From positions 124,001 through 188,000 of the forward strand of contig NZ_CP045871.1 in NCBI RefSeq assembly GCF_009650135.1: a stretch of 64,000 nt of DNA, given 5' to 3'. Each line of letters starts with the position of its first letter. Position 1 is the stretch's first letter. Positions 9,931 to 22,266 of the stretch are shown in pieces. The notes under the pieces are model-generated. The model did not search any database. It saw only the letters and a list, made by a program, of their open reading frames with translations, and was not told the origin of the DNA. Both the position numbers and the translations under genes were made by a program. This DNA is from Litorivicinus lipolyticus (lineage in GTDB: Bacteria > Pseudomonadota > Gammaproteobacteria > Pseudomonadales > Litorivicinaceae).

Positions 9931-10309
9931 TGTTAAATCCTCAATGCTGCGCAAGTCGCGCAAAAGTGGACGCGGATCTTACGGCTTGACGCTAGGCAGC
10001 GCAAGGGGTTCGGGAAATTAGCAGGGAAAAGATATATTTTATAAGTTATCCACAGATTGACGGGCGTACCGCCGGCCTGTGTTTACGGGAGGTGCCTGAA
10101 TTACCCCTAAGTTATCCACAGACTTTTACATGACCTTAGCTCTATTTTAATTAAAATCAATGAGTTAGCGATTAATGTCGCGCGGGCATCAAAAGGGCTT
10201 TCGCGCTGTGCATAACTTTGGCAGACTCTGCCTCCTGCATTGGGGTTCGGCTTGCGAATTGCCGCCCCTACGTTGCCACTACTCTTTACATCGTTAACAG
10301 GAAGCTGCC
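9931..10309. other. rpmH-dnaA intergenic region, best candidate oriC (DnaA-box cluster 2)
   Basis: This is a 379 bp gap at the point where gene direction flips from leftward to rightward. It has two perfect DnaA boxes TTATCCACA at 10046-10054 and 10112-10120, and a reverse box TGTGCATAA at 10207-10215. An exact match to the IHF consensus (AATCAA-TGAG-TTA) lies at 10155-10167. AT-rich patches occur at 10030-10050 and 10140-10180. This is the Pseudomonas-type origin position. Promoters for rpmH and dnaA must also be here. I did not compute GC skew. Confidence 0.7.
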
Positions 10310-11650
10310 ATGTGGAATGACTGTCTATCGTCGCTAGAACAAGAAATGCCCGCGGATCAGTTCAATACTTGGATCCGCCCGCTACAGACGCAGACAGACG
10401 CTGGCCTTCTGAAAATCTTGGCGCCCAACCGTTTCGTAAAGGACTGGGTGCGCGATCGTTACCTGACTCGAATCGAGGAGTTGATTGGCCACGCCAATCC
10501 TCAGACTCGTGTTCAAATTGACGTTGGCAGTGCGCCCAAGGCCAAAACGTTGGACCCGGCGACGCCGGTGGTGGTCAAGCCGCTAGCGCCGGCGCCCCGT
10601 CAGGCCGTGGTCGAGGGCTCAATTAAACATACGCCGCGGTTAAACCGGACCTTCACCTTTGACAACTTTGTTGAGGGCAAATCAAACCAGTTGGCACGAG
10701 CGGCCGCCCAGCGTGTTGCCGAAAACCCTGGTGGTGAATACAACCCGTTATTTTTGTACGGCGATACTGGCTTGGGTAAGACGCACCTGATGCACGCAGT
10801 CGGCAACGAAATTATGGCCAAGAACCCGGATGCCAAGGTGATCTACGTGCATTCGGAACGCTTCGTCGCGGACATGGTTAAGGCGCTGCAGTTAAATGCG
10901 ATCAATGACTTTAAGCGGGTGTACCGCAATGTAGATGCTCTGTTGATCGATGACATCCAGTTCTTTGCAGGCAAAGACAAAAGCCAGGAAGAGTTCTTTC
11001 ATACCTTTAACACCCTGCTGGAAGGTAACCAGCAAATTATCCTGACGTCGGACCGTTACCCTAAAGAAATCGATAAGATGGAAGACCGATTAAAGAGTCG
11101 GTTTGGATGGGGTTTGACCGTGCGCCTTGAGCCGCCCGAGTTGGAAACGCGTGTCGCCATTTTGATCAACAAGGCGATCAGCTCGGGGATCGACTTGCAG
11201 AGAGAATGCGCATTCTTCATTGCCCAAAAGGTGCGTGGAAACGTGCGTGACTTGGAGGGCTCGCTGAAGCGTGTGATCGCCAACTCGAAGTTTTTGAACC
11301 AGCCGATCACGGTGCCTTTTATCAGTGAAACGCTGAAAGACATGATCGCGGTGCACGACCGCCAGGTCAGTCTGGACAACATTCAAAAAGTGGTCGCTGA
11401 CTACTACAAGATGAAGCTGAGCGACTTGTTATCCAAGCGCCGCAACCGCTCGATTGCGCGGCCACGCCAGGTCGCCATGTCGTTGGCGAAAGAATTGACC
11501 AGTCATAGCTTGCCGGAAATCGGTGAGGCTTTTGGCGGTCGCGACCACACGACAGTGCTGCATGCCTGCCGTAAAATTAAAGAACTGCTGGTCACGGATG
11601 CCGTGATCAAAGCAGACTACGACAACCTGTATAAATCGCTAGCCGGATAG
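10310..11650 (+). CDS. dnaA: Chromosomal replication initiator protein DnaA
   Basis: AAA+ initiator that binds DnaA boxes and melts the origin. It is 446 aa. The N-terminal DnaB/DiaA interaction domain (residues 1-70) is followed by a short variable linker. Walker [10 protein letters not shown] is at residues 151-159, Walker [10 protein letters not shown] at about 214-222, and the C-terminal helix-turn-helix signature [14 protein letters not shown] near residue 415. Starts with ATG, and dnaN follows after 6 bp. DnaA boxes in its upstream region suggest autoregulation. Confidence 0.99.
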   Translation: MWNDCLSSLEQEMPADQFNTWIRPLQTQTDAGLLKILAPNRFVKDWVRDRYLTRIEELIGHANPQTRVQIDVGSAPKAKTLDPATPVVVKPLAPAPRQAVVEGSIKHTPRLNRTFTFDNFVEGKSNQLARAAAQRVAENPGGEYNPLFLYGDTGLGKTHLMHAVGNEIMAKNPDAKVIYVHSERFVADMVKALQLNAINDFKRVYRNVDALLIDDIQFFAGKDKSQEEFFHTFNTLLEGNQQIILTSDRYPKEIDKMEDRLKSRFGWGLTVRLEPPELETRVAILINKAISSGIDLQRECAFFIAQKVRGNVRDLEGSLKRVIANSKFLNQPITVPFISETLKDMIAVHDRQVSLDNIQKVVADYYKMKLSDLLSKRRNRSIARPRQVAMSLAKELTSHSLPEIGEAFGGRDHTTVLHACRKIKELLVTDAVIKADYDNLYKSLAG

Positions 11651-11656
11651 GATTCG

Positions 11657-12763
11657 ATGGACTTTACAATTTCGCGCGAACATTTCCTTGAGAAAGCAAC
11701 CACCGCCGCCGCGGTCGTTGAACGCAAACACACCTTGCCGATCTTGGCCAATGTGCTGTTGGTCGTCGATGCCGAGGGCAGCGTCCTAACCGGTACTGAC
11801 CTGGACACCGAGATCAGCATTGAGCTGCAAGTGGATCAGGTTCGGGAGGGGGGAGAGATCACGCTGCCGGGGCGCAAGTTGGTCGATATTCTGAAGGCTT
11901 TGCCGGCGGACGCTTTAATTGAGTGCCGCATGGACGGTGCGCACATACTGATGCGCAGTGGCCGCAGTCGTTTCAAGTTGGCGACCTTGCCGGCCGCGGA
12001 TTTTCCGCGTGTCGAAATGCAGGGTGACACCACTGCGGTGGCGGTGCCGGCGGTGCCCCTATCGCAAGCGGTCGCCAAGGTTCAATTCGCGATGGCACAG
12101 CAAGACGTGCGCTATTACCTGAACGGGATGCACTTGGCGGTGGGTAATAGCCTGCTGCGTTGTGTAGCCACCGATGGCCACCGATTGGCCTTGAGTGACG
12201 TGGCGATCGAAGACGAGAACGCCCAGGCGTCGTTGATTTTGCCGCGTAAAGCGGTGCTGGAGCTGGCTAAACTGTTGGGCAATGGCGGCGATAAGCCCGT
12301 GTCTTTGCGCTTCAGTGCGTCGCACCTGCAAGTGGAAATTAGCGGGCTAACCTTTACCAGTGTGCTGATTGAAGGGCGCTTCCCGGACTACGAGCGCGTA
12401 ATGCCCAAGGGTCGTCAGAACGCCCTAGTGGTTGATCGTCGTTTATTCAAAGAGGTGCTGGGTCGAGCGGCGATCTTGTCGAACGAGCAGTTCCGTGGCG
12501 TTCGGCTTGGGCTCGAAGGGTCCGCTTTGACTGTTGCGACCAATAATACCGAGCAAGAAGAAGCGGAAGAAACCATTGAAGCTGAGTTCGACGGACCGGA
12601 AAGCTATGAAATTGGCTTTAATGTCGGCTACCTCCAGGACGTCCTCAATGTGATCGAGGCCGAGCAGGTCGAATTTCATCTGGGCGACCCCAATGGCAGT
12701 GCGCTGTTGATGGGTAAGGGCGACGCATTGTCCCAATACGTGGTCATGCCGATGCGGCTCTGA
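11657..12763 (+). CDS. dnaN: DNA polymerase III beta sliding clamp
   Basis: Ring-shaped processivity factor for DNA polymerase III. It is 368 aa (E. coli 366) and shows the three tandem clamp domains typical of the family. The C terminus ends VVMPMRL, the standard beta-clamp ending (..MPMRL). It sits 6 bp after dnaA and 7 bp before recF in the canonical dnaA-dnaN-recF-gyrB order. Confidence 0.99.
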   Translation: MDFTISREHFLEKATTAAAVVERKHTLPILANVLLVVDAEGSVLTGTDLDTEISIELQVDQVREGGEITLPGRKLVDILKALPADALIECRMDGAHILMRSGRSRFKLATLPAADFPRVEMQGDTTAVAVPAVPLSQAVAKVQFAMAQQDVRYYLNGMHLAVGNSLLRCVATDGHRLALSDVAIEDENAQASLILPRKAVLELAKLLGNGGDKPVSLRFSASHLQVEISGLTFTSVLIEGRFPDYERVMPKGRQNALVVDRRLFKEVLGRAAILSNEQFRGVRLGLEGSALTVATNNTEQEEAEETIEAEFDGPESYEIGFNVGYLQDVLNVIEAEQVEFHLGDPNGSALLMGKGDALSQYVVMPMRL

Positions 12764-12770
12764 TCCGCGG

Positions 12771-16287
<3,517 letters not shown>

Positions 16288-16292
16288 TGACG

Positions 16293-16829
16293 TTAGGCGA
16301 GTGAATCAACCCAGTGTTTGAGTGAATCGAACACTGGGTTTTTTATTGCCTGATGCTTTTCGGTCAAGCGCCCTTTGCCAGTTCGAACCAGCACGGCAGG
16401 TATGCCAAAGGCCGCGGCGGCCAGCAAGTCTTTATGGCTGTCGCCGACCATGCATGTTTCACGTGAAACAAAACTCTTGCCATAGGCGGTCTGAAGTTGA
16501 TGGAGCAGTCCAGTTTCAGGCTTGCGGCACAGACAACCCGCGTCCGGTAGGTGAAAGCAGTGCGCAATGGCATTGATTTCATGGCCGTGCGCGCGAACCA
16601 GGCCGCGCAGTTTTTGATGCATCGCATCCAAATCGGCGCTGCTAAACAGGCCGCGGGCTAAGCCGCTTTGATTGGTTGCGATTCCGACCCAGCAACCGAG
16701 CGCACGCAACTTCGCAATGGCCTCAATCGCGCCCTTCTCAGGCTCCCACTGTGCCGCTGACTTGACGTAGTCGTCGCGATCACGATTGATCACGCCGTCT
16801 CGGTCCAAGATCACGACACGCGGCAGCAC
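16293..16829 (-). CDS. gmhB: D-glycero-beta-D-manno-heptose 1,7-bisphosphate 7-phosphatase
   Basis: HAD-superfamily phosphatase of the ADP-heptose pathway for the lipopolysaccharide core. It is 178 aa. The nucleophile motif DRDGVINRD is at residues 9-17, and the zinc-binding HCFH...CLC loop at about residues 88-106. The start is GTG at 16829, directly after the glyS stop TAG. Its 3' end doubles as the gyrB terminator (16308-16344), and a perfect parS site lies at 16455-16470, encoding VSRET. Confidence 0.95.
   Translation of the reverse strand: MLPRVVILDRDGVINRDRDDYVKSAAQWEPEKGAIEAIAKLRALGCWVGIATNQSGLARGLFSSADLDAMHQKLRGLVRAHGHEINAIAHCFHLPDAGCLCRKPETGLLHQLQTAYGKSFVSRETCMVGDSHKDLLAAAAFGIPAVLVRTGKGRLTEKHQAIKNPVFDSLKHWVDSLA
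16308..16344 (+). terminator. Rho-independent terminator of gyrB inside gmhB
   Basis: An 11 bp perfect stem, AACCCAGTGTT (16308-16318) with AACACTGGGTT (16330-16340) and an 11-base loop, is followed by a run of six T (16339-16344). It is 20 bp after the gyrB stop and lies wholly inside the 3' coding sequence of the opposing gmhB gene. Confidence 0.85.
16455..16470. promoter_or_regulatory. parS site 2 (perfect)
   Basis: TGTTTCACGTGAAACA, exact match to the ParB consensus, inside gmhB. On the gmhB strand it encodes VSRET. It is 2.6 kb from site 1. Confidence 0.95.
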
Positions 16830-18902
16830 CTAGGCCGAGACCTGTGACAGATCGGCGACCTGGGCGAATAGCCCTTGCAATTGACCGAGCGCGGCCAGTC
16901 GATTGGCTTTGACTGCATTGTCGTCGGCGTTAACCATCACGCAATCAAAGTACGCGTCGATCGGTCCGCGCAACGCGGCCAGCGCGCTGAGTGCGGCGCC
17001 GAAATCGCCATCATTGAGTGCGCCCTTAACCGCCGTGCCAGCCTGTTCCGTGGCCCTGTTCAGGTCAATCTCGGCGGGTTCGGCGAACAGTGCTGGGTCG
17101 ATCGGCGTACCCTGGTCGGCGGCCGCTTTGTCCAACAGGTTAGCGATGCGTTTGCTGCCCGCCGCGACCTGAACCAGGTCGTCACTGCCCAAGCTAGCGG
17201 ACAGCACGCGGACGCGGGCGCTGATGGTGACGGGGTCCAGTGACGGATGCGCGGCCATGACCGCCTCGAATACCTCGGCTTTATAGCCGGCACCCGTTAG
17301 CATGACTTTCAAGCGATCGCGAAAGAACTGGCGCACCTGGGCGGGTGCTTCGGAGTTAGTGGCCAAGCTGCCCTGGGCTTGGTAGGCGCGGTCAATCCAT
17401 TGGCCTAGGTCCACGGCTTGGCCGTGATCCGCTACGATCCGCAGGATGCCGAGTGCGGCGCGGCGCAGTGCGAAGGGATCTTTGCTGCCCGTGGGTGGCT
17501 GGCCGACCGCGAACAAACCGACCAGTGTGTCCAGTTTGTCAGCGAGTGCTATGACCTGGCCGGTGGCGGTTGCTGGGGTGTCGTCGTTCGCCCCGGCGGG
17601 TTTGTAGACCTCGTGCAGGGCCTCGGCGATATCGCTAGCGATTCCCTCGCGGCGGGCATAGTAGGTGCCCATTAGCCCTTGCAAGTCAGCAAACTCAAGC
17701 ACCATCTCGCTGAGCAGGTCGCACTTAGCCAGCAATGAAGCCTGCTTGGCTTGCTCAGGTTTCACGTGAAACATCGGGGCGATACCGGCGGCAATGGAGC
17801 CTGCGCGGCGGCACTTGTCACCGAGGGTACCGAGCGCTTCGTGGAACACGATCTTATCCATTTGCGCGGCGCGGCTGGCCAAGGGCGTTTTAAGGTCAGT
17901 GTCCCAAAAAAACTTGGCGTCACTCAGACGAGCCCGTAATACGGTTTCGTTGCCTTGAATGACCAGTGCCGGGTCCTTGCTTTCAAGGTTAGCCATGGTC
18001 ACAAAGCGGTGTGTTAATGCGCCTTCAGGGTCCACCACGTGGAAATACTTCTGGTGCTCTTTCATTGAGCTGATTAGCGCTTCGCTGGGGACGTCCAAAA
18101 ACGATGGATCAAACTGGCCCATCAGCGGCACCGGCCATTCCACCAATGCGCAGACCTCGTCGACCAAACTGTCGTCCGTGACCACGGTAAACTGCCCAGC
18201 CAGGGACTGGGATTCGGCCAACGCCTTAACCCGGTCACGGCGCTCGTCAAAGGCTGCGATAACGCGCTGGGCACGCAAGGTGTCGAAGTAAGCCCCGGCG
18301 GTCTCGATGGTGATGGTCCCTGGGCTGTGAACGCGGTGACCACGACTTTGGTTGCCACTTTGGCGATCAAACAGTGTCGCCGGCAGGACATCCTCGCCCA
18401 GCATCATGACCAACCACAGTACCGGGCGCGTGAATTCTTGGCGGGTACTACCCCAGCGCATGCGCTTGGGCAGCGGCAAGGCGTCGATAGCTTCGCAGCA
18501 CAGGGCAGGCATTACCGCCGCTGCCGCCGCGCCGGGCTGGGTGCCCTGATACTCGAGCCAAACACCCTTGGGCGTCTCGATCTCGCTAAGGTCGCCGGGC
18601 TGAATTCCGTTTTTATTGCAGAAGCCCAGCAGGGCGCGACTGGGTTGGCCCTGTTCATCAAAGCCGACGGCTTTGGACGGGCCGCGCAATACAATGCGCT
18701 GATCGGGCTGTTGCAGCTCAAGGTCGCGGACTAAAACTCCCAAGCGACGCGGCGCGGCAATGCCTTCGATGCGGCTGAAATTGAGCCCAGATTTGTCCAG
18801 GCGGCTGCGAATGGCCGTGACTAAATCCGTGCCGGCTTTTTTAAGGGCGCTGGTCGGGAGCTCTTCGCAACCCAGTTCAAATAGGAAGTCTTGGGTGCTC
18901 AT
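16830..18902 (-). CDS. glyS: Glycyl-tRNA synthetase beta subunit
   Basis: Beta chain of the bacterial alpha2beta2 glycyl-tRNA synthetase, providing tRNA recognition. It is 690 aa (E. coli 689). The N terminus [19 protein letters not shown] is the family signature, and SMKEHQKYF and the anticodon-binding C terminus are present. It overlaps glyQ by 4 bp and abuts gmhB. A parS site with one mismatch (17758-17773) is embedded, encoding MFHVKP. Confidence 0.98.
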   Translation of the reverse strand: MSTQDFLFELGCEELPTSALKKAGTDLVTAIRSRLDKSGLNFSRIEGIAAPRRLGVLVRDLELQQPDQRIVLRGPSKAVGFDEQGQPSRALLGFCNKNGIQPGDLSEIETPKGVWLEYQGTQPGAAAAAVMPALCCEAIDALPLPKRMRWGSTRQEFTRPVLWLVMMLGEDVLPATLFDRQSGNQSRGHRVHSPGTITIETAGAYFDTLRAQRVIAAFDERRDRVKALAESQSLAGQFTVVTDDSLVDEVCALVEWPVPLMGQFDPSFLDVPSEALISSMKEHQKYFHVVDPEGALTHRFVTMANLESKDPALVIQGNETVLRARLSDAKFFWDTDLKTPLASRAAQMDKIVFHEALGTLGDKCRRAGSIAAGIAPMFHVKPEQAKQASLLAKCDLLSEMVLEFADLQGLMGTYYARREGIASDIAEALHEVYKPAGANDDTPATATGQVIALADKLDTLVGLFAVGQPPTGSKDPFALRRAALGILRIVADHGQAVDLGQWIDRAYQAQGSLATNSEAPAQVRQFFRDRLKVMLTGAGYKAEVFEAVMAAHPSLDPVTISARVRVLSASLGSDDLVQVAAGSKRIANLLDKAAADQGTPIDPALFAEPAEIDLNRATEQAGTAVKGALNDGDFGAALSALAALRGPIDAYFDCVMVNADDNAVKANRLAALGQLQGLFAQVADLSQVSA
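17758..17773. promoter_or_regulatory. parS site 3 (one mismatch)
   Basis: GGTTTCACGTGAAACA differs from the consensus TGTTTCACGTGAAACA only at the first base. It lies within glyS, 1.3 kb from site 2. Given the two perfect sites nearby it is probably functional, though perhaps weaker. Confidence 0.85.
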
Positions 18903-19822
18903 GAGCGGGCCTCCTTGGCCAGCAACTCGTCTCGGATCGCCGGATCCGCCAGCGGGAAGCCGGCAGCCTTGCGAGAGTCGTAGTAACAGAGGGCGACCGC
19001 GCGGGCCAGGCTGCGAACCCGTAAAATGTAACGCTGGCGCTCGGTCACGCTGATCGCATGACGCGCATCTAGCAGGTTAAAGGTATGCGAGGCCTTGAGG
19101 ACCATTTCGTACGCCGGCAGCGGCAGGTTCGCTTCGACCAACTTAGTGCAGTCTGTCTCGTAGCCGTCGAAATTTAGAAACAAGCGTTCAACGTCCGCGT
19201 GTTCAAAGTTATAGGCGCTCATTTCGCGTTCGTTTTGCAGGAACACGTCGCCATAGGTGACACCCTCGGTCCACAGCAGGTCGTACATGCTATCGACGCC
19301 TTGCAAGTACATCGCGATGCGCTCCAGCCCGTAGGTGATCTCCCCGGTGACCGGGTAGCACTCGATCCCGCCGGCCTGTTGGAAGTAGGTGAATTGCGAG
19401 ACTTCCATGCCGTTCAGCCAGACCTCCCAGCCCAGGCCCCAGGCCCCCAGCGTCGGGCTTTCCCAGTTGTCCTCGACCAGTCGGATGTCATGAACTTCCG
19501 GGTCAATGCCCAGGTTACGCAGGCTCTCCATGTACAACTCGACGATGTTGTCGGGCGAGGGTTTCATGACGACCTGGAATTGGTAGTAGTGTTGACCGCG
19601 GTTGGGGTTGTCGCCGTAGCGGCCATCGGTTGGGCGGCGCGACGGCTGCACGTAGGCGCTGTTCCAACGTTCCGGTCCAATCGAGCGCAGGAAGGTGGCA
19701 GGGTGGAATGTTCCGGCTCCCACTTCCATATCCAGCGGTTGCATGATGACGCAGCCTTGCTTGGACCAAAAGGTCTGCAGCGACTGGATCATTTCTTGAA
19801 AAGTCAGAGCGTTGGGTTTCAT
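18899..19822 (-). CDS. glyQ: Glycyl-tRNA synthetase alpha subunit
   Basis: Catalytic class II subunit that activates glycine and charges tRNA-Gly with GlyS. It is 307 aa. Family motifs include [20 protein letters not shown] near residue 18 and [14 protein letters not shown] near residue 56. It starts with ATG 82 bp from the divergent lipid A acyltransferase gene and heads the glyQ-glyS-gmhB operon. Confidence 0.98.
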   Translation of the reverse strand: MKPNALTFQEMIQSLQTFWSKQGCVIMQPLDMEVGAGTFHPATFLRSIGPERWNSAYVQPSRRPTDGRYGDNPNRGQHYYQFQVVMKPSPDNIVELYMESLRNLGIDPEVHDIRLVEDNWESPTLGAWGLGWEVWLNGMEVSQFTYFQQAGGIECYPVTGEITYGLERIAMYLQGVDSMYDLLWTEGVTYGDVFLQNEREMSAYNFEHADVERLFLNFDGYETDCTKLVEANLPLPAYEMVLKASHTFNLLDARHAISVTERQRYILRVRSLARAVALCYYDSRKAAGFPLADPAIRDELLAKEARS

Positions 19823-19904
19823 GTCATTTCAGCTTTGATGAAGGCGGCGGTAGTATATCGGCTGTCCTAAGGCTTGTCTTTTATCCCTACGAGAGAGGAT
19901 CTTT

Positions 19905-20771
19905 TTGAAATCATTTTTTGCGGTGTGGCTGCTAAAACTTTTGGCGTACTTACCGGCCGACTGGGCCGATCGGACCGGGCGTACCCTGGGCCGCCGCCTG
20001 GACGCGGGTAATAGCCGCGCTGCGCGCACTACGCGGGCCAATGTCGCGCTGGCGTTTCCTGAACTGGATCACGCGGCGCAGCGCTGGCTGGTGCGTGCCA
20101 GCCTGAAAGACATGGGCGAGAAAGCTGCGCGCATGGCGCGGGTTTGGGTGCGTCGTGAAAATAATCCGGATAAAATACAAGACCCTGAAAATTATCATCT
20201 TTTTACCGATGCGTTGGCGGCTGGCGAGGGTGTGATCCTGCTGGTTCCGCACCTGGGTAACTGGGAGTTACTGGGTCAGTGGGTATCCGAGCACGGCCCG
20301 CTGAATGCTATGTATCGGCCGGCTAAGCTGGAAGGCATCGATGCGCTGGTGTTGGCCGGCCGCCAGTCCCAGGGGTACCAGGTGCACCCAACCAACATGC
20401 AGGGGGTCGCCGGGTTGCTAAAGGCGCTCAAGCGTGGCGAGATGGTCGCGGTGTTGCCGGACCAAGAGCCGGACGCCGCAGGCGGCGCCTGGGCGACGTT
20501 TTTCGGCCAGCAAGCCTTTACTATGACCCTGGCCCAAAAAATCGCACAGAAGCGCTCTCAGGCGCGGGTTATTTTGGCTAGCGCGGTCAAAAAAGAGCGC
20601 CGGCGGTATCAGGTGGTGCTGCGAGCTGTTGATCCGGCGTTTTCCGAAGACGGTGGCCTGCAGCACATGAACGACGCCATCGAAGCGTTGGTCCGCGAAT
20701 ACCCTGCGCAGTACCAGTGGGAATACAAACGTTTTTCGACCCAGCCTGACGGCCGTCAGCTTTACCCTTAG
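19905..20771 (+). CDS. Lipid A biosynthesis late acyltransferase (LpxL/HtrB family)
   Basis: Inner-membrane enzyme that adds a secondary acyl chain to lipid A or its precursor. It is 288 aa with an N-terminal hydrophobic segment and the catalytic HX4E motif (HLGNWE, H116 and E121); YRPAK follows near residue 140. The start is TTG at 19905 with a strong GAGAGAGGA ribosome site. I cannot say which acyl chain it transfers (LpxL, LpxM or a Pseudomonas HtrB type). It converges on trkH with a 4 bp overlap of the stops. Confidence 0.92.
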   Translation: MKSFFAVWLLKLLAYLPADWADRTGRTLGRRLDAGNSRAARTTRANVALAFPELDHAAQRWLVRASLKDMGEKAARMARVWVRRENNPDKIQDPENYHLFTDALAAGEGVILLVPHLGNWELLGQWVSEHGPLNAMYRPAKLEGIDALVLAGRQSQGYQVHPTNMQGVAGLLKALKRGEMVAVLPDQEPDAAGGAWATFFGQQAFTMTLAQKIAQKRSQARVILASAVKKERRRYQVVLRAVDPAFSEDGGLQHMNDAIEALVREYPAQYQWEYKRFSTQPDGRQLYP

Positions 20772-22264
20772 GCGCGCCAGAATTCAGGTGTCAGTACCAC
20801 TAAAAGGGTGAACAGTTCGAGCCGGCCCAGCAGCATGGCCAGGCACAGTATCCACTTTTCAAAGCCACCCAGGCTGCCGTAGGTCAAGGCGACCTCGCCC
20901 AAGCCCGGGCCGAGGTTATTGATACACGCGCCGACCGCCGAGTAGGCCGTAATAGGGTCGGTGCCGGCGGCCATCATCAGCAGCATCAACAGTGCAAACA
21001 AAAAGATATAGGCGGCAAGAAAGCCCCAAATACTGCTGACGACGCTTTCCGGTACTGACTTGCCGCCCAGCTTGACCGCAATGACGGCGTTGGGGTGAAT
21101 CAGCTGGCGGATTTCGCGGGCGCCCTGCTTGAACAGCAAAATCATTCGGATTTGCTTAATGCCGCCGCCGGTCGAGCCTGCACAGGCGCCCGCAAACGCA
21201 CTCATTAACAACAGGAAGGGTAAGAATGTCGGCCAGCTCGAGTAGTCGGCGGTCGCAAATCCAGTCGTGGTTGCGATAGAGACGGTTTCAAAGACCCCCT
21301 TGCGGATCGCCTCGGCCGGTTCATACGTGCCCGAGCCCATCAACATGCCGACCACCACTACAGACAGCAACCCAAGAAAAATAAGGTAACCACGGGACTC
21401 ACTGTCGCGCAGGTAGTGCATCAAGCTGGGCACCATGCGTCGCCGACTGCGAGCCGGCGCCAGAGCATTTTTCAGGTTCTTGTAGGAGGTGAAGTGGAGC
21501 GCAAAGTTGATCCCCGCGAGGATCATAAACACGATCGCGACGATTTCGATGGCGGCGCTGTCGTAATAGCCCAGGCTGGCGTCCTTGGTCGAAAAGCCGC
21601 CGATGGCGATGGTTGAAAAAGCGTGGGAAACGGCGTCAAAGGCATTCATGCCGGCCCAGTAATAGGCGATAGCGCAGGCCACAGTCAGCCCGGAATACAA
21701 AGACGCCAAGACCACGGCGGTGGTGACGATGCGCGGTGCCAGTTTCGCGTCTTTCATCGGTCCGGGGGTTTCGGCGCGATACATTTGCATGCCGCCGACG
21801 CCCAAAAATGGCAACACCGCCATGGCCAATACGATGATGCCGATGCCGCCCATCCACTGCAGCAGCTGGCGGTAGAACAGCAGCGAACGCGGCAGGTCGT
21901 CAAGCCCCGAGATTACGGTGGCGCCAGTCGTGGTCAGGCCCGAGAGTGACTCAAAGACCGCGTCGGTGAAGCTCAGATCGACCGTGGCATCCAGCCACAG
22001 CGGTATTGAGCCGGTCAGTCCCAGCACGGTCCAAAACAGCACTGTGATCAGGAAACCGTCGCGGTTGCGCAATTCGGCACGTGCATCGCGGCAGGCGAAC
22101 CACAGTGCGCTGCCGATACAGAACATGATGGCGGTCGATACGATAAAATCGAACAGCGTGTCCTCGCCGTAAATGACCGCCACGATCATGGGTGGCACTG
22201 TCGAAATAAGCGAGAACGCGGCGATCAATAGACCCAGGATTTTGCCGATAATCAGATAGCGCAT
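20768..22264 (-). CDS. trkH: Trk potassium uptake system membrane subunit TrkH
   Basis: Ion-conducting subunit of the Trk K+ transporter. It is 498 aa, with about ten or more membrane segments and the four pore loops of the family: SGLTTTGATVISGLDDLP, FSTIAIGGFST, TTTGFATADY and a C-terminal AVGACINNLGPGLGEV. It follows trkA after 2 bp, so both subunits are made from one transcript. Confidence 0.96.
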   Translation of the reverse strand: MRYLIIGKILGLLIAAFSLISTVPPMIVAVIYGEDTLFDFIVSTAIMFCIGSALWFACRDARAELRNRDGFLITVLFWTVLGLTGSIPLWLDATVDLSFTDAVFESLSGLTTTGATVISGLDDLPRSLLFYRQLLQWMGGIGIIVLAMAVLPFLGVGGMQMYRAETPGPMKDAKLAPRIVTTAVVLASLYSGLTVACAIAYYWAGMNAFDAVSHAFSTIAIGGFSTKDASLGYYDSAAIEIVAIVFMILAGINFALHFTSYKNLKNALAPARSRRRMVPSLMHYLRDSESRGYLIFLGLLSVVVVGMLMGSGTYEPAEAIRKGVFETVSIATTTGFATADYSSWPTFLPFLLLMSAFAGACAGSTGGGIKQIRMILLFKQGAREIRQLIHPNAVIAVKLGGKSVPESVVSSIWGFLAAYIFLFALLMLLMMAAGTDPITAYSAVGACINNLGPGLGEVALTYGSLGGFEKWILCLAMLLGRLELFTLLVVLTPEFWRA

Positions 22265-22266
22265 GG

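Noticed and set aside
19199..19870. Antisense open frame (223 codons) opposite glyQ
   Set aside because: Shadow of glyQ, running through its promoter gap without a family match.
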